Assembly: GCA_022414725.1 (NCBI GenBank)
Contig: CM039463.1
Span: 25,472,366-25,536,365 of the forward strand
Reading direction: 5' to 3'
Length of the DNA: 64,000 nt
DNA from: Microglena sp. YARC
Lineage: Eukaryota; Chlorophyta; Chlorophyceae; Chlamydomonadales; Chlamydomonadaceae
A program made the position numbers and the translations under genes. Under the pieces are notes generated by a model. That model was not told the origin of the DNA, did no database searches, and was given only the letters and a program-made list of their open reading frames with translations. Below, one piece after another: positions 34,801-44,791 of the stretch (the stretch's first letter is position 1; each line of letters starts with the position of its first letter).

Positions 34801-37166
34801 ACACTGTATACTCTACTATACCCTCATACTCTACTTTTGTACTCTACTTTACTGTATACTCTACTATACCCTCATACTCTACTTTAACACTGTATACTCT
34901 ACTATACACTCATACTCTACTTTACACTGTATACTCTATACTATACCCTCATACTCTACTTTAACTGTATACTGTATACTCTACTATACACTCATACTCT
35001 ACTTTACACTGTATACTCTACTATACCTCATACTCTACTTTACACTGTATACTCTACTATACATACTCTACTTTACACTGTATACTCTACTATACCCTCA
35101 TACTCTACTTTACACTGTATACTCTACTATACCCTCATACTCTACTTTACACTGTATACTCTACTATACCCTCACTCTACTTTACACTTACACTGTATAC
35201 TCTACTATACCCTCATACTCTACTTTACACTGTATACTCTACTATACCTCATACTCTACTTTACACTGTATACTCTACTATACCCTCATACTCTACTTTA
35301 CACTGTATACTCTACTATACCCTCATACTCTACTTTACACTGTATACTCTACTATACCCTATTACTCTACTTTACACTGTATACTCTACTATACCCTCAT
35401 ACTCTACTTTACACTGTATACTCTACTATACCCTCATACTCTACTTACACTGTATACTCTACTATACCCTCACTCTACTTTACACTGTATACTCTACTCT
35501 ATATACCCTCATACTCTACTTTACACTGTATACTCTACTATACCTCATACTCTACTTTTACACTGTATACTCTACTATACCCTCATACTCTACTTTACAC
35601 TGTATACTCTACTATACCCTCATACTCTACTTTACACTGTATACTCTACTATACCCTCATACTCTACTTTACACTGTATACTCTACTATACTCTACCTCA
35701 TACTCTACTTTACACTGTATACTCTACTATACCCCCTCATACTCTACTTTACACTGTATACTACTACTATACCCTCATACTCTACTTTACACTGTATACT
35801 CTACTATACACTCATACTCTACTTTACACTGTATACTCTACTATATCTCATACTCTACTTTACACTGTATACTCTACTATACCCTCATACTCTACTTTAC
35901 ACTGTATACTCTACTATACCCTCATACTCTACTTTACACTGTATACTCTACTATACCCTCATACTCTACTTTACACTGTATACTCTACTATACCCTCATA
36001 CTCTACTTTACACTGTATACTCTACTATACCCTCATACTCTACTTTACACTGTATACTCTACTATACCCTCATACTCTACTTTACACTGTATACTCTACT
36101 ATACCCTCATACTCTACTTTACACTGTATACTCTACTATACCTACTCTCTACTTTACACTGTATACTCTACTATACCCTCATACTCTACTTTACACTGTA
36201 TACTCTAGTACTCTACTTTACACTGTATACTCTACTATACCCTCATACTCTACTTTACACTGTATACTCTACTATACCCTCATACTCTACTTTACTCTGT
36301 ATACTTTACTATACCCTCATACTCTACTTTACACTGTATACTCTACTATACCCTCATACTCTACTTTACACTGTATACTCTACTATACCCTCATACTCTA
36401 CTTTACACTGTATACTCTACTATACTCTCCCCCTCATACTCTACTTTACACTGTATACTCTAGTATACCCTCATACTGTACTTTACACTGTATACTCTAC
36501 TATACCCTCATACTCTACTTTACACTGTATACTCTACTATACCCTCATACTCTACTTTACACTGTATAATCTACTATACCCTCATACTCTACTTTACACT
36601 GTATACTCTACTATACCCTCATACTCTACTTTACACTGTATACTTTACTATACCCTCATACTCTACTTTACACTGTATACTCTACTACACCCTCATACTC
36701 TACTTTACACTGTATACTCTACTTTACACTGTATAATCTACTATACCCTTGTACTCTACTTTACACTGTATACTCTACTATACCCTCATACTCTACTTTA
36801 CACTGTAAACTCTAATATACCCTCATACTCTACTTGACACTGTATACTATACTATACCCTCATACTCTACTTTACACTGTATACTCTACTATACCCTCAT
36901 ACTCTACTTTACACTGTATACTCCACTATACCCTCATACTCTACTTTACACTGTATACTCTACTACACCCTCATACTGTACTTTACACTGTATACTCTAC
37001 TACACCCTCATACTCTACTTTACACTGTATACTCTACTATACCCTCATACTCTACTTTACACTGTATACTCTACTATACCCTCATACTCTACTTTACACT
37101 GTATACTCTACTTCATACTCATACTGACTATAGGGATCCCTGCCAATGTCCGTGTCAAAAAAACGC

Positions 37167-37197
<31 letters not shown>

Positions 37198-40100
37198 AAA
37201 AAAGGTTCATTCTTATTGCATATTCAGATTCTTTTTGAAATTCTATGACATGTAGCACTAAGCAAATCATGTTTGGCAAACATATAAGCATACTCTACTA
37301 TAAACTGTATACTCATTCTTATGGGTCTTATGGGTCTTGTTATTATCATACAAAAGGTACGAGGACTATACCACTGCGTTGTAAATACTCATTCCCCCAT
37401 ACTCAAACCAATACTTGGACATACCCTGTATCATCACACTTGTATTGGTGCTCATACCGAGCCTGATACAGTTGCTGATGCACAATGTCTTACTGATAGG
37501 GACATCACCGATCCGAACCGAATGGCTCAGTGGCAGTGTAACCCTGGAGAAAGATCGCAGCAGGTGCGAGGTTCGAACCCTCTTGAGTGCGCTTGGGCCC
37601 GTCCGTAGGGTCGTCGACCGGCACGGTAACTGGAATCTAGATGCGATGTCGGCCCGACCACCGCATACTTCCGATCCGGTTCCCTTAATCCCACCGTGGC
37701 TCGTCCTTAGAGGTCATTGTGACAATTCTTGGATGTTCACATTTCCATTTTTTTACTGATAGGGACCGGCATATCCAGGGATATTTTTTTCAAATAAAAA
37801 AGAGGAAATCTTATTCCTTTTTATTTTTCTCCTCCCTTTTCCCCTCTCAAAACAGGATCCTTATTCCGATTTGGGTCGATTTGGGTCATTCTTAGTCAAT
37901 CTCAGTAAAAAAAAATAGGTTTCTTATTCCGGCAATTTTAGCCAAAACGGGGTCTTGTATTCCGATTGGAATGTTTTCCGGAAAAAAATATCCCTGGGCA
38001 TATCATATGATGTTGACCAAAGGCGAGTATGATATCGTACAAATTGCATCATATGATTTGGTATATAAATGGTAAATTTAACCTAGTCAGACTGCCGGCA
38101 TCATATGATATCTTATTGCTGTTCCTTACTTATTGAAACTGAAATTAATACCTATAATTACACATTTATTGCTTATACCCGCATACACATACATGCTGGT
38201 GCTCATGTACATTCTTGTGATGATAATCATACATTTGTATTCACTCTGATACACAACACATTTGTCACATGTCGATTTATCAGGGGTAGACTTCAGTTCT
38301 TACCAGCATTTACTATTTAATATTTATTTATTATTTAATTAATTAATTAATTTGTCACATGTCGATTTATCAGGGGTAGACTTCAATTCGTGCCAGCTTT
38401 GAAAGGTTAATTTCGGTGCCGACTCATTTTTCTGACCGTATCGTCTTTATTTCAGCGTTTTATAAAAAAACTGTACCCAAATAAAAAATTAACTTCCCTC
38501 TTTTATAGCTAGACCAAACCCAAATAAACAAGTTGTAGAATTAAACCGTACAAGTCTATATTCCAGCGCATCTTTACATAAATCACCATCAACAATTCGT
38601 ATTAAAATTACCACCCCAAGATATATCGCATACACATGCTGGTGCCCAGGTACATTCTCGTGATAATCACACGCACATATAAAATGTGACATGTTCAAAC
38701 GTGTACTCACCAGAGCTTGTGGAGGTCCTCCCAGGATTTCTTACGAAGCTCAGTCACCTCCCATGCTCGACCTGGAACGTTGCCATTTAAATATATGTTT
38801 GTTTGTCTCCGATCTGATCTGATCTTGACGAGGATGATGATAATGTTGATGATGCTGATGTTGTTGATGCTGATGTTGTTGATGCTGATGATGTTGATGC
38901 TGATGTTGATGATGTTGATGATGATGATGGTGGTTACATGATTCTGGTGCCCTATTGGACTCCAAACATGAGCTTGTGCTTGTATGTGCACAAGTCTGTC
39001 CATGTGCATGTGCACATGCATTTGGTAGACCGGTTGCAGGGAACTTGTGTGTGTTTGTGGTTATTGTATTCGAGTACATATCACTTGAGCATGAAAAAAA
39101 GATAACGCCTGGAGGGGCGTGGTATTAAGGGGACCCTCCCGTACGCCGCAGCTGGGGAAAGTCACTATGGCAGACATAGTAAGTGCCACCCTCCAGGCGG
39201 TAGGGACTCCTTCATGCGACGTGTGGCAAGAATGCTGGTACAGGAGGCAACAGATTCTCTGTGCAGCTTAAAGATGAGTTTGTCTACGTGTTGTATCACT
39301 TGTGCATAAGTGCGCATGTACGAGCAGACAAGCTACCCATAGCTTTTCTTTTCAGCTACGAGCAGGAGCTTCTACACACACAAATGCACAGCCAAACAGG
39401 CAAAGCCACGTGCACCCACACTCACACACACACACAAATGCACAGCCAAACAGGCAAAGCCACGTGCACCCACACTCACACACACACACAAACGCACGAC
39501 CAAACAAACAAAGCCACAAGCACCCACAGCCACTTCCACACTCACACACACAAATGCACAGCCAATCAAACACGGCCGCATGCACCCACATCCACATGCA
39601 CACACAAATGCACAGCCAAACAAACACGGCCGCATGCACCCACACCCACATCCACATGCACACACACACACACGCACATAAATGCACAGCCAATCAAACA
39701 CAGCCGCATGCACTCACATCCACATCCACGCACACACACAAATGCACAGCCAATCAAACACAGCTGCATGCACCCACAGCCACATCCCACATGTACACAC
39801 ACACACACAAATGCACAGCCAATCAAACACGGCCGCATGCACCCACATCCACATCCACATGCACACACACACACACAAATGCACAGCCAATCAAACACGG
39901 CCGCATGCACCCACATCCACATCCACATGCACACACACACACACAAATGCACAGCCAATCAAACACAGCAGCAAGCACCCACATCCACATCCACATGCAA
40001 ACACAAATGCACAGCCAAACAAACACGGCCGCATGCACCCACACCCACATCCACATCCACATGCACACCCACACGCACATAAATGCACAGCCAATCAAAC

Positions 40101-40622
40101 ACGGCCGCATGCACCCACACCCACATCCACATGCACACACACACTCGCACACAAATGCACAGCCAATCAAACACAGCCGCATGCACCCACAGCCACATTC
40201 CACATGCACACACACACACACACACAAATGCACAGCCAATCAAACACAGCCGCATGCACCCACAGCCACAGCCACACGCACACAAATTCATAGCCAAAAA
40301 AACATATACGCATGCACAAACACCCACATCCACACACTCAAACACGCACAGCCAAACAATCACAGCCGCATGCACCCACAGCCACATCCACATAACTCAA
40401 TGACACACAGCCAAACAAACAGAGCAGCATGGGCCCACATCCACATCCACACAAAGAGCCCAGATGATGTTGCATGATCTCACCATGAGCCTCTTCCTCA
40501 GTCCCGGACCTACTACTCCAGTCTATGAATTCACGTAGGTCGCAGCTTCTCGATGATGATACAATTGAGCGGACATTCGGCAAGATCGAACAGCTCACGC
40601 TGCTTGCAAGTCTAGATAGCAT
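31820..40622 (-). CDS. MRPL47: Mitochondrial ribosomal protein uL29m (MRPL47), 3' end not found
   Basis: Three exons on the minus strand: 40622-40484, 38771-38711, 32005-31820. Junctions are GT-AG, the phases agree (1, 2, 2), and 128 codons are read. The start MLSRLASSVSCSILPNVRS is basic, Ser-rich and lacks acids, like a mitochondrial presequence. The family core follows: DLREFIDW in exon 1, AWEVTELRKKSWEDLHKLW across exon 2, and the block LKERNLLLTELN in exon 3, then HRVRYEELKSTMDRLMAVL. In the MRP-L47 family this core packs at the exit side of the mitochondrial large subunit. Exon 3 ends AG then GTGCGA, so a last exon should lie further left, perhaps beyond the satellite; without that splice it would end nine residues later at a stop (31795-31797). 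Intron 1 is 1.7 kb and intron 2 is 6.7 kb, both filled with repeats. Confidence 0.88.
32065..32280 (-). repeat. Exon-edge copies of MRPL47 exon 3 start
   Basis: Two further copies of GGATATCCTGCCAGTTCAAC ... GAGATTCCGCTCTTTCAAAC lie upstream (in gene sense) of the true exon 3 start, at about 32078-32148 and 32217-32276. Each is about 70 bp and the spacing is about 140 bp. Both copies keep the acceptor-side sequence GTTCTCCTGTTTGAAAGAGC. Confidence 0.9.
32530..32765. repeat. 48-bp minisatellite in MRPL47 intron 2
   Basis: Five units containing GCAGGTGCACCTAGAGTGTA followed by GGTACCACGAGGGTTTTCAC. Not matched to any exon I can see. Confidence 0.9.
32880..37115. repeat. 37-bp minisatellite, about 114 copies
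   Basis: Unit made of CTCTACTATACCCTCATACT plus CTACTTTACACTGTATA; starts at 33921 and 33958 confirm 37 bp. It fills 4.2 kb of MRPL47 intron 2. Since 37 is not a multiple of 3, the units read through all three frames without stops, producing false open frames of 517 and 552 codons. Small deletions are scattered throughout. Confidence 0.97.
37166..37195. repeat. Poly-C run
   Basis: About 30 consecutive C in a C-rich block, next to A runs. The true length is unreliable in any assembly. Confidence 0.8.
37500..37730 (+). mobile_element. tRNA-derived SINE, best head
   Basis: Exact A-box TGGCTCAGTGG (37523-37533) and B-box GGTTCGAACCC (37570-37580) with 36 bases between, as in tRNA genes. The unit continues past the tRNA-like part into about 150 bp with CCCTTAATCCCACCGTGGCT, which resembles the 3' segment of the 9652 and 39103 copies. 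Family logic: transcribed by RNA polymerase III and moved by a LINE. Confidence 0.65.
37760..38128. mobile_element. hAT-type MITE (TAGGGA family) carrying a second MITE
   Basis: Outer element with TAGGGACCGGCA at the left and TGCTGTTCCTTA at the right, flanked by TTTACTGA and CTTATTGA (6 of 8). Without the insert at 37776-37996 it aligns along its length with 23151-23298. Confidence 0.8.
37776..37996. mobile_element. hAT-type MITE nested in another MITE
   Basis: 221 bp with terminal inverted repeats CAGGGATATTTTTTT and AAAAAAATATCCCTG and a perfect 8-bp duplication GGCATATC (37768-37775 and 37997-38004). The empty target is visible in this window at 23158-23165, in the paralogous outer element. 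The interior (GCCAAAACGGGGTC) is shared with 24188, 24541 and 41682. Confidence 0.9.
38265..38390. repeat. Direct duplication with TTAA-rich spacer
   Basis: TTTGTCACATGTCGATTTAT then CAGGGGTAGACTTCA occurs twice (about 38261-38296 and 38351-38386), separated by (TTTA/ATTA)n. Confidence 0.85.
38825..38935. repeat. GATGTTGATGCT microsatellite
   Basis: Short GAT/GTT trinucleotide-like repeats next to MRPL47 exon 2, inside intron 1. Confidence 0.85.
39103..39215 (-). repeat. SINE 3' fragment
   Basis: AACGCCTGGAGGGGCGTGGT, TTAAGGGGACCCTCCCGTAC and CTCCAGGCGGTAGGGAC match the 9652 SINE. The A-box head is missing. Just downstream at 39336-39376 an arm of the inverted-repeat family (AGCTTTTCTTTTCAGCTACG) is truncated by the next array. 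Confidence 0.6.
39365..40470. repeat. CA-rich minisatellite, about 67-bp units
   Basis: About 15 units with AAATGCACAGCCAATCAAAC, GGCCGCATGCACCCACA and CCACATCCACATGCACAC, unit length 58-78 bp. It occupies MRPL47 intron 1 up to the exon 1 donor. Long His/Thr-rich and Cys/Val-rich open frames here are artefacts. Confidence 0.95.
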
Positions 40623-41160
40623 CGTGGCAATCGGAGTGAAGAAATGAGAGTGATAAGCTCCTCCTCGAAAAAGAAAGGATGGAAGACGACGCCAGGAGTT
40701 GTGGCTTCAGCAACAAGGTGGCAGTGCTAGGTTGTCGCCTTTAGTTCTGATCGCAACAAGGAATGAAGAGATGGAGCTCCGCTGAGCTGTGTACCAAGGC
40801 CTCGTTCCTTAACTGGGTAAAACGTCTTATATAGGACCTTTACTTGCTATGGGAAGGTCTGAAGACACGATATAAAATGTGTTGGAAGCCGAACGCCAGG
40901 TCCTGTGCAGCGCTCTAATGAACCAGACCCGACCAGCCGAGAATTCCAGCCACCTAGCTAGCCATCTAGCTCCAGCTAGCTCTGACATTGGTCTCTCCAC
41001 TCGGCTGTCACGCTGTGCCGCGCGCATCGACCAGCCTTTGAAGTCTTCTACCCTCCTGACAATATTTCTCCCACCCCTACTGCTCTCTGTTGATTTTGTG
41101 CCGCTGCCTAGGATGAAGCTTCTTTGACTGGCCCCGAGTCATCTGTCTTCTGAACCCCCC
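40623..41160. promoter_or_regulatory. Divergent intergenic region, MRPL47 / secreted-protein gene
   Basis: 538 bp between two start codons facing away from each other (40622 minus and 41161 plus). Both promoters must lie here or in 5' introns. It contains repeated TAGCTAGC-type motifs (40955-40985), no clear TATA box and no ORF of note. Call based on position. Confidence 0.5.
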
Positions 41161-44100
41161 ATGCCCTCCATGCGGGCCCTTGGGCGCATGGCCGTCCCCG
41201 TCCTGGCGATATATCTGATCAGCTTAGCAGCAGTCGGCCATGGGCAGGTGGGTTGGACCACCTACTCGACGTCAGACACATGCCCACAGCCCACCAAGAT
41301 CTGAACCCTTGGTCAAGGCATTCTGTTTGATGATAGGATTTAAACTAAGCTGTGAATTTTAGCAGCTATGTAGCTGAGAATACTTATAGCAATGATGTTG
41401 AGTATCTATGTAGTGGAGAAAAAGTATATCTATGATGGTACGATGATGATGATGATGATGACATTTTTGCTGGTGCCCCACTGGACTCCAAATGTGCCCG
41501 CGGCCTGTAGCTATGCGTCAGCCAAAGGTCACAGAAGGGCACAGAGACAGACAGACACACCTATGTGGTGAAATTAGGGGGTGGGCTCCTCTGAATTAAA
41601 AATTGTCCATCTGCCTATCCATCTCCGATTGAAGGGTGCCTTCCTTTTCTGCGGGTTTCAAACATTCTTCCCTGCTGATTGCAGTGATTTTGTTTTCAAT
41701 TCAGAAAGTGGGCTAGCTTTATGGTTTTAGGCCTTCTCCAGGGGCAGCGATTTAGGGTTTTCTACAGCTTTTAGGGCCATTTAAGGCAAAACAAAACTTT
41801 GTTTCCCCTTTTTTTATAGCAATATTTTTTGCTAAAACAGGGTCAAAACTAGCGATCGCTACATATAGTGGAAATAAAAATCCCTGGCTGATTTCCCCCT
41901 TGTCTGATCGAATTTTCACATAAAGGTAAATATGGTAGCTAAAAAAGCTAAGCACTAAAATTTAAATCATATTGCATAGCTATGGAGTTAAGTAGCGACG
42001 CGCCAGTCAAAGCTCTCAAAGTCAGAGAGACTGAATGGCTGGTAGAAAGAGAGACAGAATGACAGAGAGAGAATCTGACAGTGACAGAGAGACAGGCAGA
42101 CAGACAGAATGACAGCTCCCTGAGACTGCCACTGGGCCAAACCCAAAGATTTCAGAAGCACCAGAAAGATGACGATATGAGCTCCCAGGTGCCTAGGTTG
42201 CTTAAGGTTTGGATGAAGAGAGAGCCCAGGGCGTGAGACAAAGGCCTCGGTCGACTCCGAAACCTAATGTTTAAGTGGCACCTCCAGTGTAAACAGTGGT
42301 GTCTCTGCTACATTGAGGGCGGTAATAAGGCGTGCTATTTATTTATTTATTTATTTATTTATTTGTTAGAGGGGGGTGGTGTGGGGGGGCAGGAAGACAG
42401 ATTTCGGACCGCATGTTCTAAACGGTGTCCGATTAAGATGGGAGTTGGAATTGTGGAATTTTCAAACAAAAGGAGGGGAAAAGCAAAGTTGAAAAAAGTT
42501 TGTACCCCCTCCCTACCCCACCTAAAATGAGGGTCATTTGAAATATCTTTTCTTGCCCTATCCATTTATGCTCTTGCATCTTTCATGCAGTAGCCCAAAC
42601 GTGATTTCTCGCGAAATTAAGATTTGGGCCGCTTTGGGTCAAAAAAACTTTGGACCCCTCAAACTTCCTGTTCAGCTTTATTTGGGTAAAAAAATGTTAT
42701 CGCATCCTGAGGAGAAGTTATATGTAAAGCAAGGTACGGCAGCTTTTTTCCTGCCCCCCTGTATGTATGTGTGTAATTATTTATTTATGCATGCATGCAT
42801 GCATGAGAAGACAGGAATGGGGACATTTGCTCAAACCAATGTGCACTACCCGTGCGCAGCCAATTGACCTCGCACCCGTTGGTTCCCATGGGCAGCAAAT
42901 TGACTCAGATCGCGTGCCCCATGCATCAACCTGCAACTACTGTAACCACTGCTACCTAGAAGGGGAGGCCCTGCCTGAGGGCTTGATCCGGCTGCCAGCT
43001 CAAGCCACTTCCGTTTCGTCACGCCGCCGCAGAGCTCTGAAGGAGGCGAGCAGTCCCTCTGTAACGGCCGGCGATGATATTATTAGCTTGTCTCTTGGAG
43101 AGATGTATGAAACCGAGGTGGCGATCAAGCTTGGAGCTAAGGTGAAAGCTAAACTAGTGGCCAAGAGACTGGCTGCTGGCAGAGCTACAGGTCAGTTTGC
43201 ACTGTTTTTGGCGAAGCCCCCCCTTCTGGGGGGCGGGAGCCCCCAGTGTAACCCATCTGTCCGTTCGACCGACCATCCATCCATCCATCCATCTGACTGT
43301 GATGAAGCCTGTCACGCCAGGCAACGGTCTTCTAACAAACTCGCTTCCGTTGCCACCTGTCGCTCCGTCGCGATCGCTCTCCGCCATTTTTTAGCGTCGC
43401 AGGCGACGCTGCATAGAACTTGGTCTTTTCGGCTACCAGCTCCAGCTTCTAGGTGGCTCCCTGAGACCGCCACTGGGCCAAACCCAAGGATCCCAGGAGC
43501 ACTGGAAAGCGGACGATATCAGCTTCCAGGTGCCTAGGTTGCTTAGGGTTTTAATGAAGAGAGATCCCAAAGAGCTACCTAGAAGCTGGTGCTCATAGCT
43601 AAAGAGAACAACTATGTTGGTTTGTCTTCGATGTTGATTTGCCAAGACCCTCCAACCCCTAAGCCCTGCAGCAGACTCCTGGCAGACTACATCGTTTGTG
43701 TTTGTTGACATTTATTCCTTCGTTCCTTCACTCCTTCACTCCTTCACTCCTTCACCCATCCATTCGTTCACTCACTCACTCTCTCTCTCTCCCTCTCTCT
43801 CTCTCTCTCTCGTCTCTCTCTCTCTCTCTCTGTCTCTCTCACTCACTCACTCACTCACTCACTCACTCACTCACTCACTTTGTCACTCGCTCGCTCGCTC
43901 GCTCATTCATTCTCTCACTCACTCACTCACTCACTCACACACTCACTCACTCACTTACTCACTCACTCACTCACTCACTCACTCATTGTCTTACCCACTC
44001 ACTCACTCACTCACTCACTCACTCACTCACTCACTCATTCTCTTACCCACTCACTCACTCACTCACTCACTCACTCACTCACTCACTCACTCACTCACTC

Positions 44101-44760
44101 ACTCACTCACTCATTCTCTTACCCACCCACTCACCCACCCACTGACCCCTCCTCAGAGACTCCCTCAGGAAGCACCTCAGGCAGTACCTCTAGCAGCACC
44201 GCAGGCGGTACACCAAGCAGTACATCAGCAGGACAGTCCCCGAGCAGTGCCTTACACGTGCGCACTCTGCAGCCCATACCTCACCACGAGGTTTTCATCT
44301 CAGAGCTGGCCCCCATTCAAAGCGAAACCGTCTTCAAGGCCTCCTTGCCAAACTGTACTGCCTGCCACGGCTGCAGTACACGTCTGAAGTCTATGGCAAC
44401 CGAATCTAAGTTTTTGGATAGAACCTTCCGGAACGAAAAGGGTGCTACAACCAACTGGTTGTTCCAAGCCAGCACCAACATCACGGCCACCGGCGTTGCT
44501 GTGGCCAAGGTTACCTGCCTGCCCATCCCTAAAAGGGTAGGCACACGCACACACATACATACACACACAGATCATGTATTTCAATATTTATTTGAACATT
44601 GATCATTTATTTGAAGGTTTCTCACCATTTGATGCTAAATATTTAGATTTTTATTATCTGTTGTCCTTTTTTTTTTTTATTATTATTATAAATATTATTA
44701 TTATTTCAAATGTTGATCATTTATTGAAAGTTTCTCACAATTTGAGGCTTAAATCTTTAG

Positions 44761-44791
<31 letters not shown>

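Noticed and set aside
32732..37127. Open frames of 254, 517 and 552 codons
   Set aside because: Pure translation of a 37-bp tandem repeat that lacks stops in all forward frames; no protein features.
37523..37600. Functional tRNA gene
   Set aside because: A and B boxes are present, but I could not fold a full cloverleaf with a matched acceptor stem, and the unit continues into a repeat tail shared with other copies. SINE head preferred.
39261..40477. His/Thr-rich and, on the other strand, Cys/Val-rich open frames
   Set aside because: Products of the CA-rich minisatellite in MRPL47 intron 1.
43191..43537. Extension of the exon 2 frame of the secreted-protein gene
   Set aside because: The sequence after the GTCAGT donor at 43191 is a dispersed repeat (copy at 58345) and an inverted-repeat element, and the exon 2 to exon 3 join is in phase.
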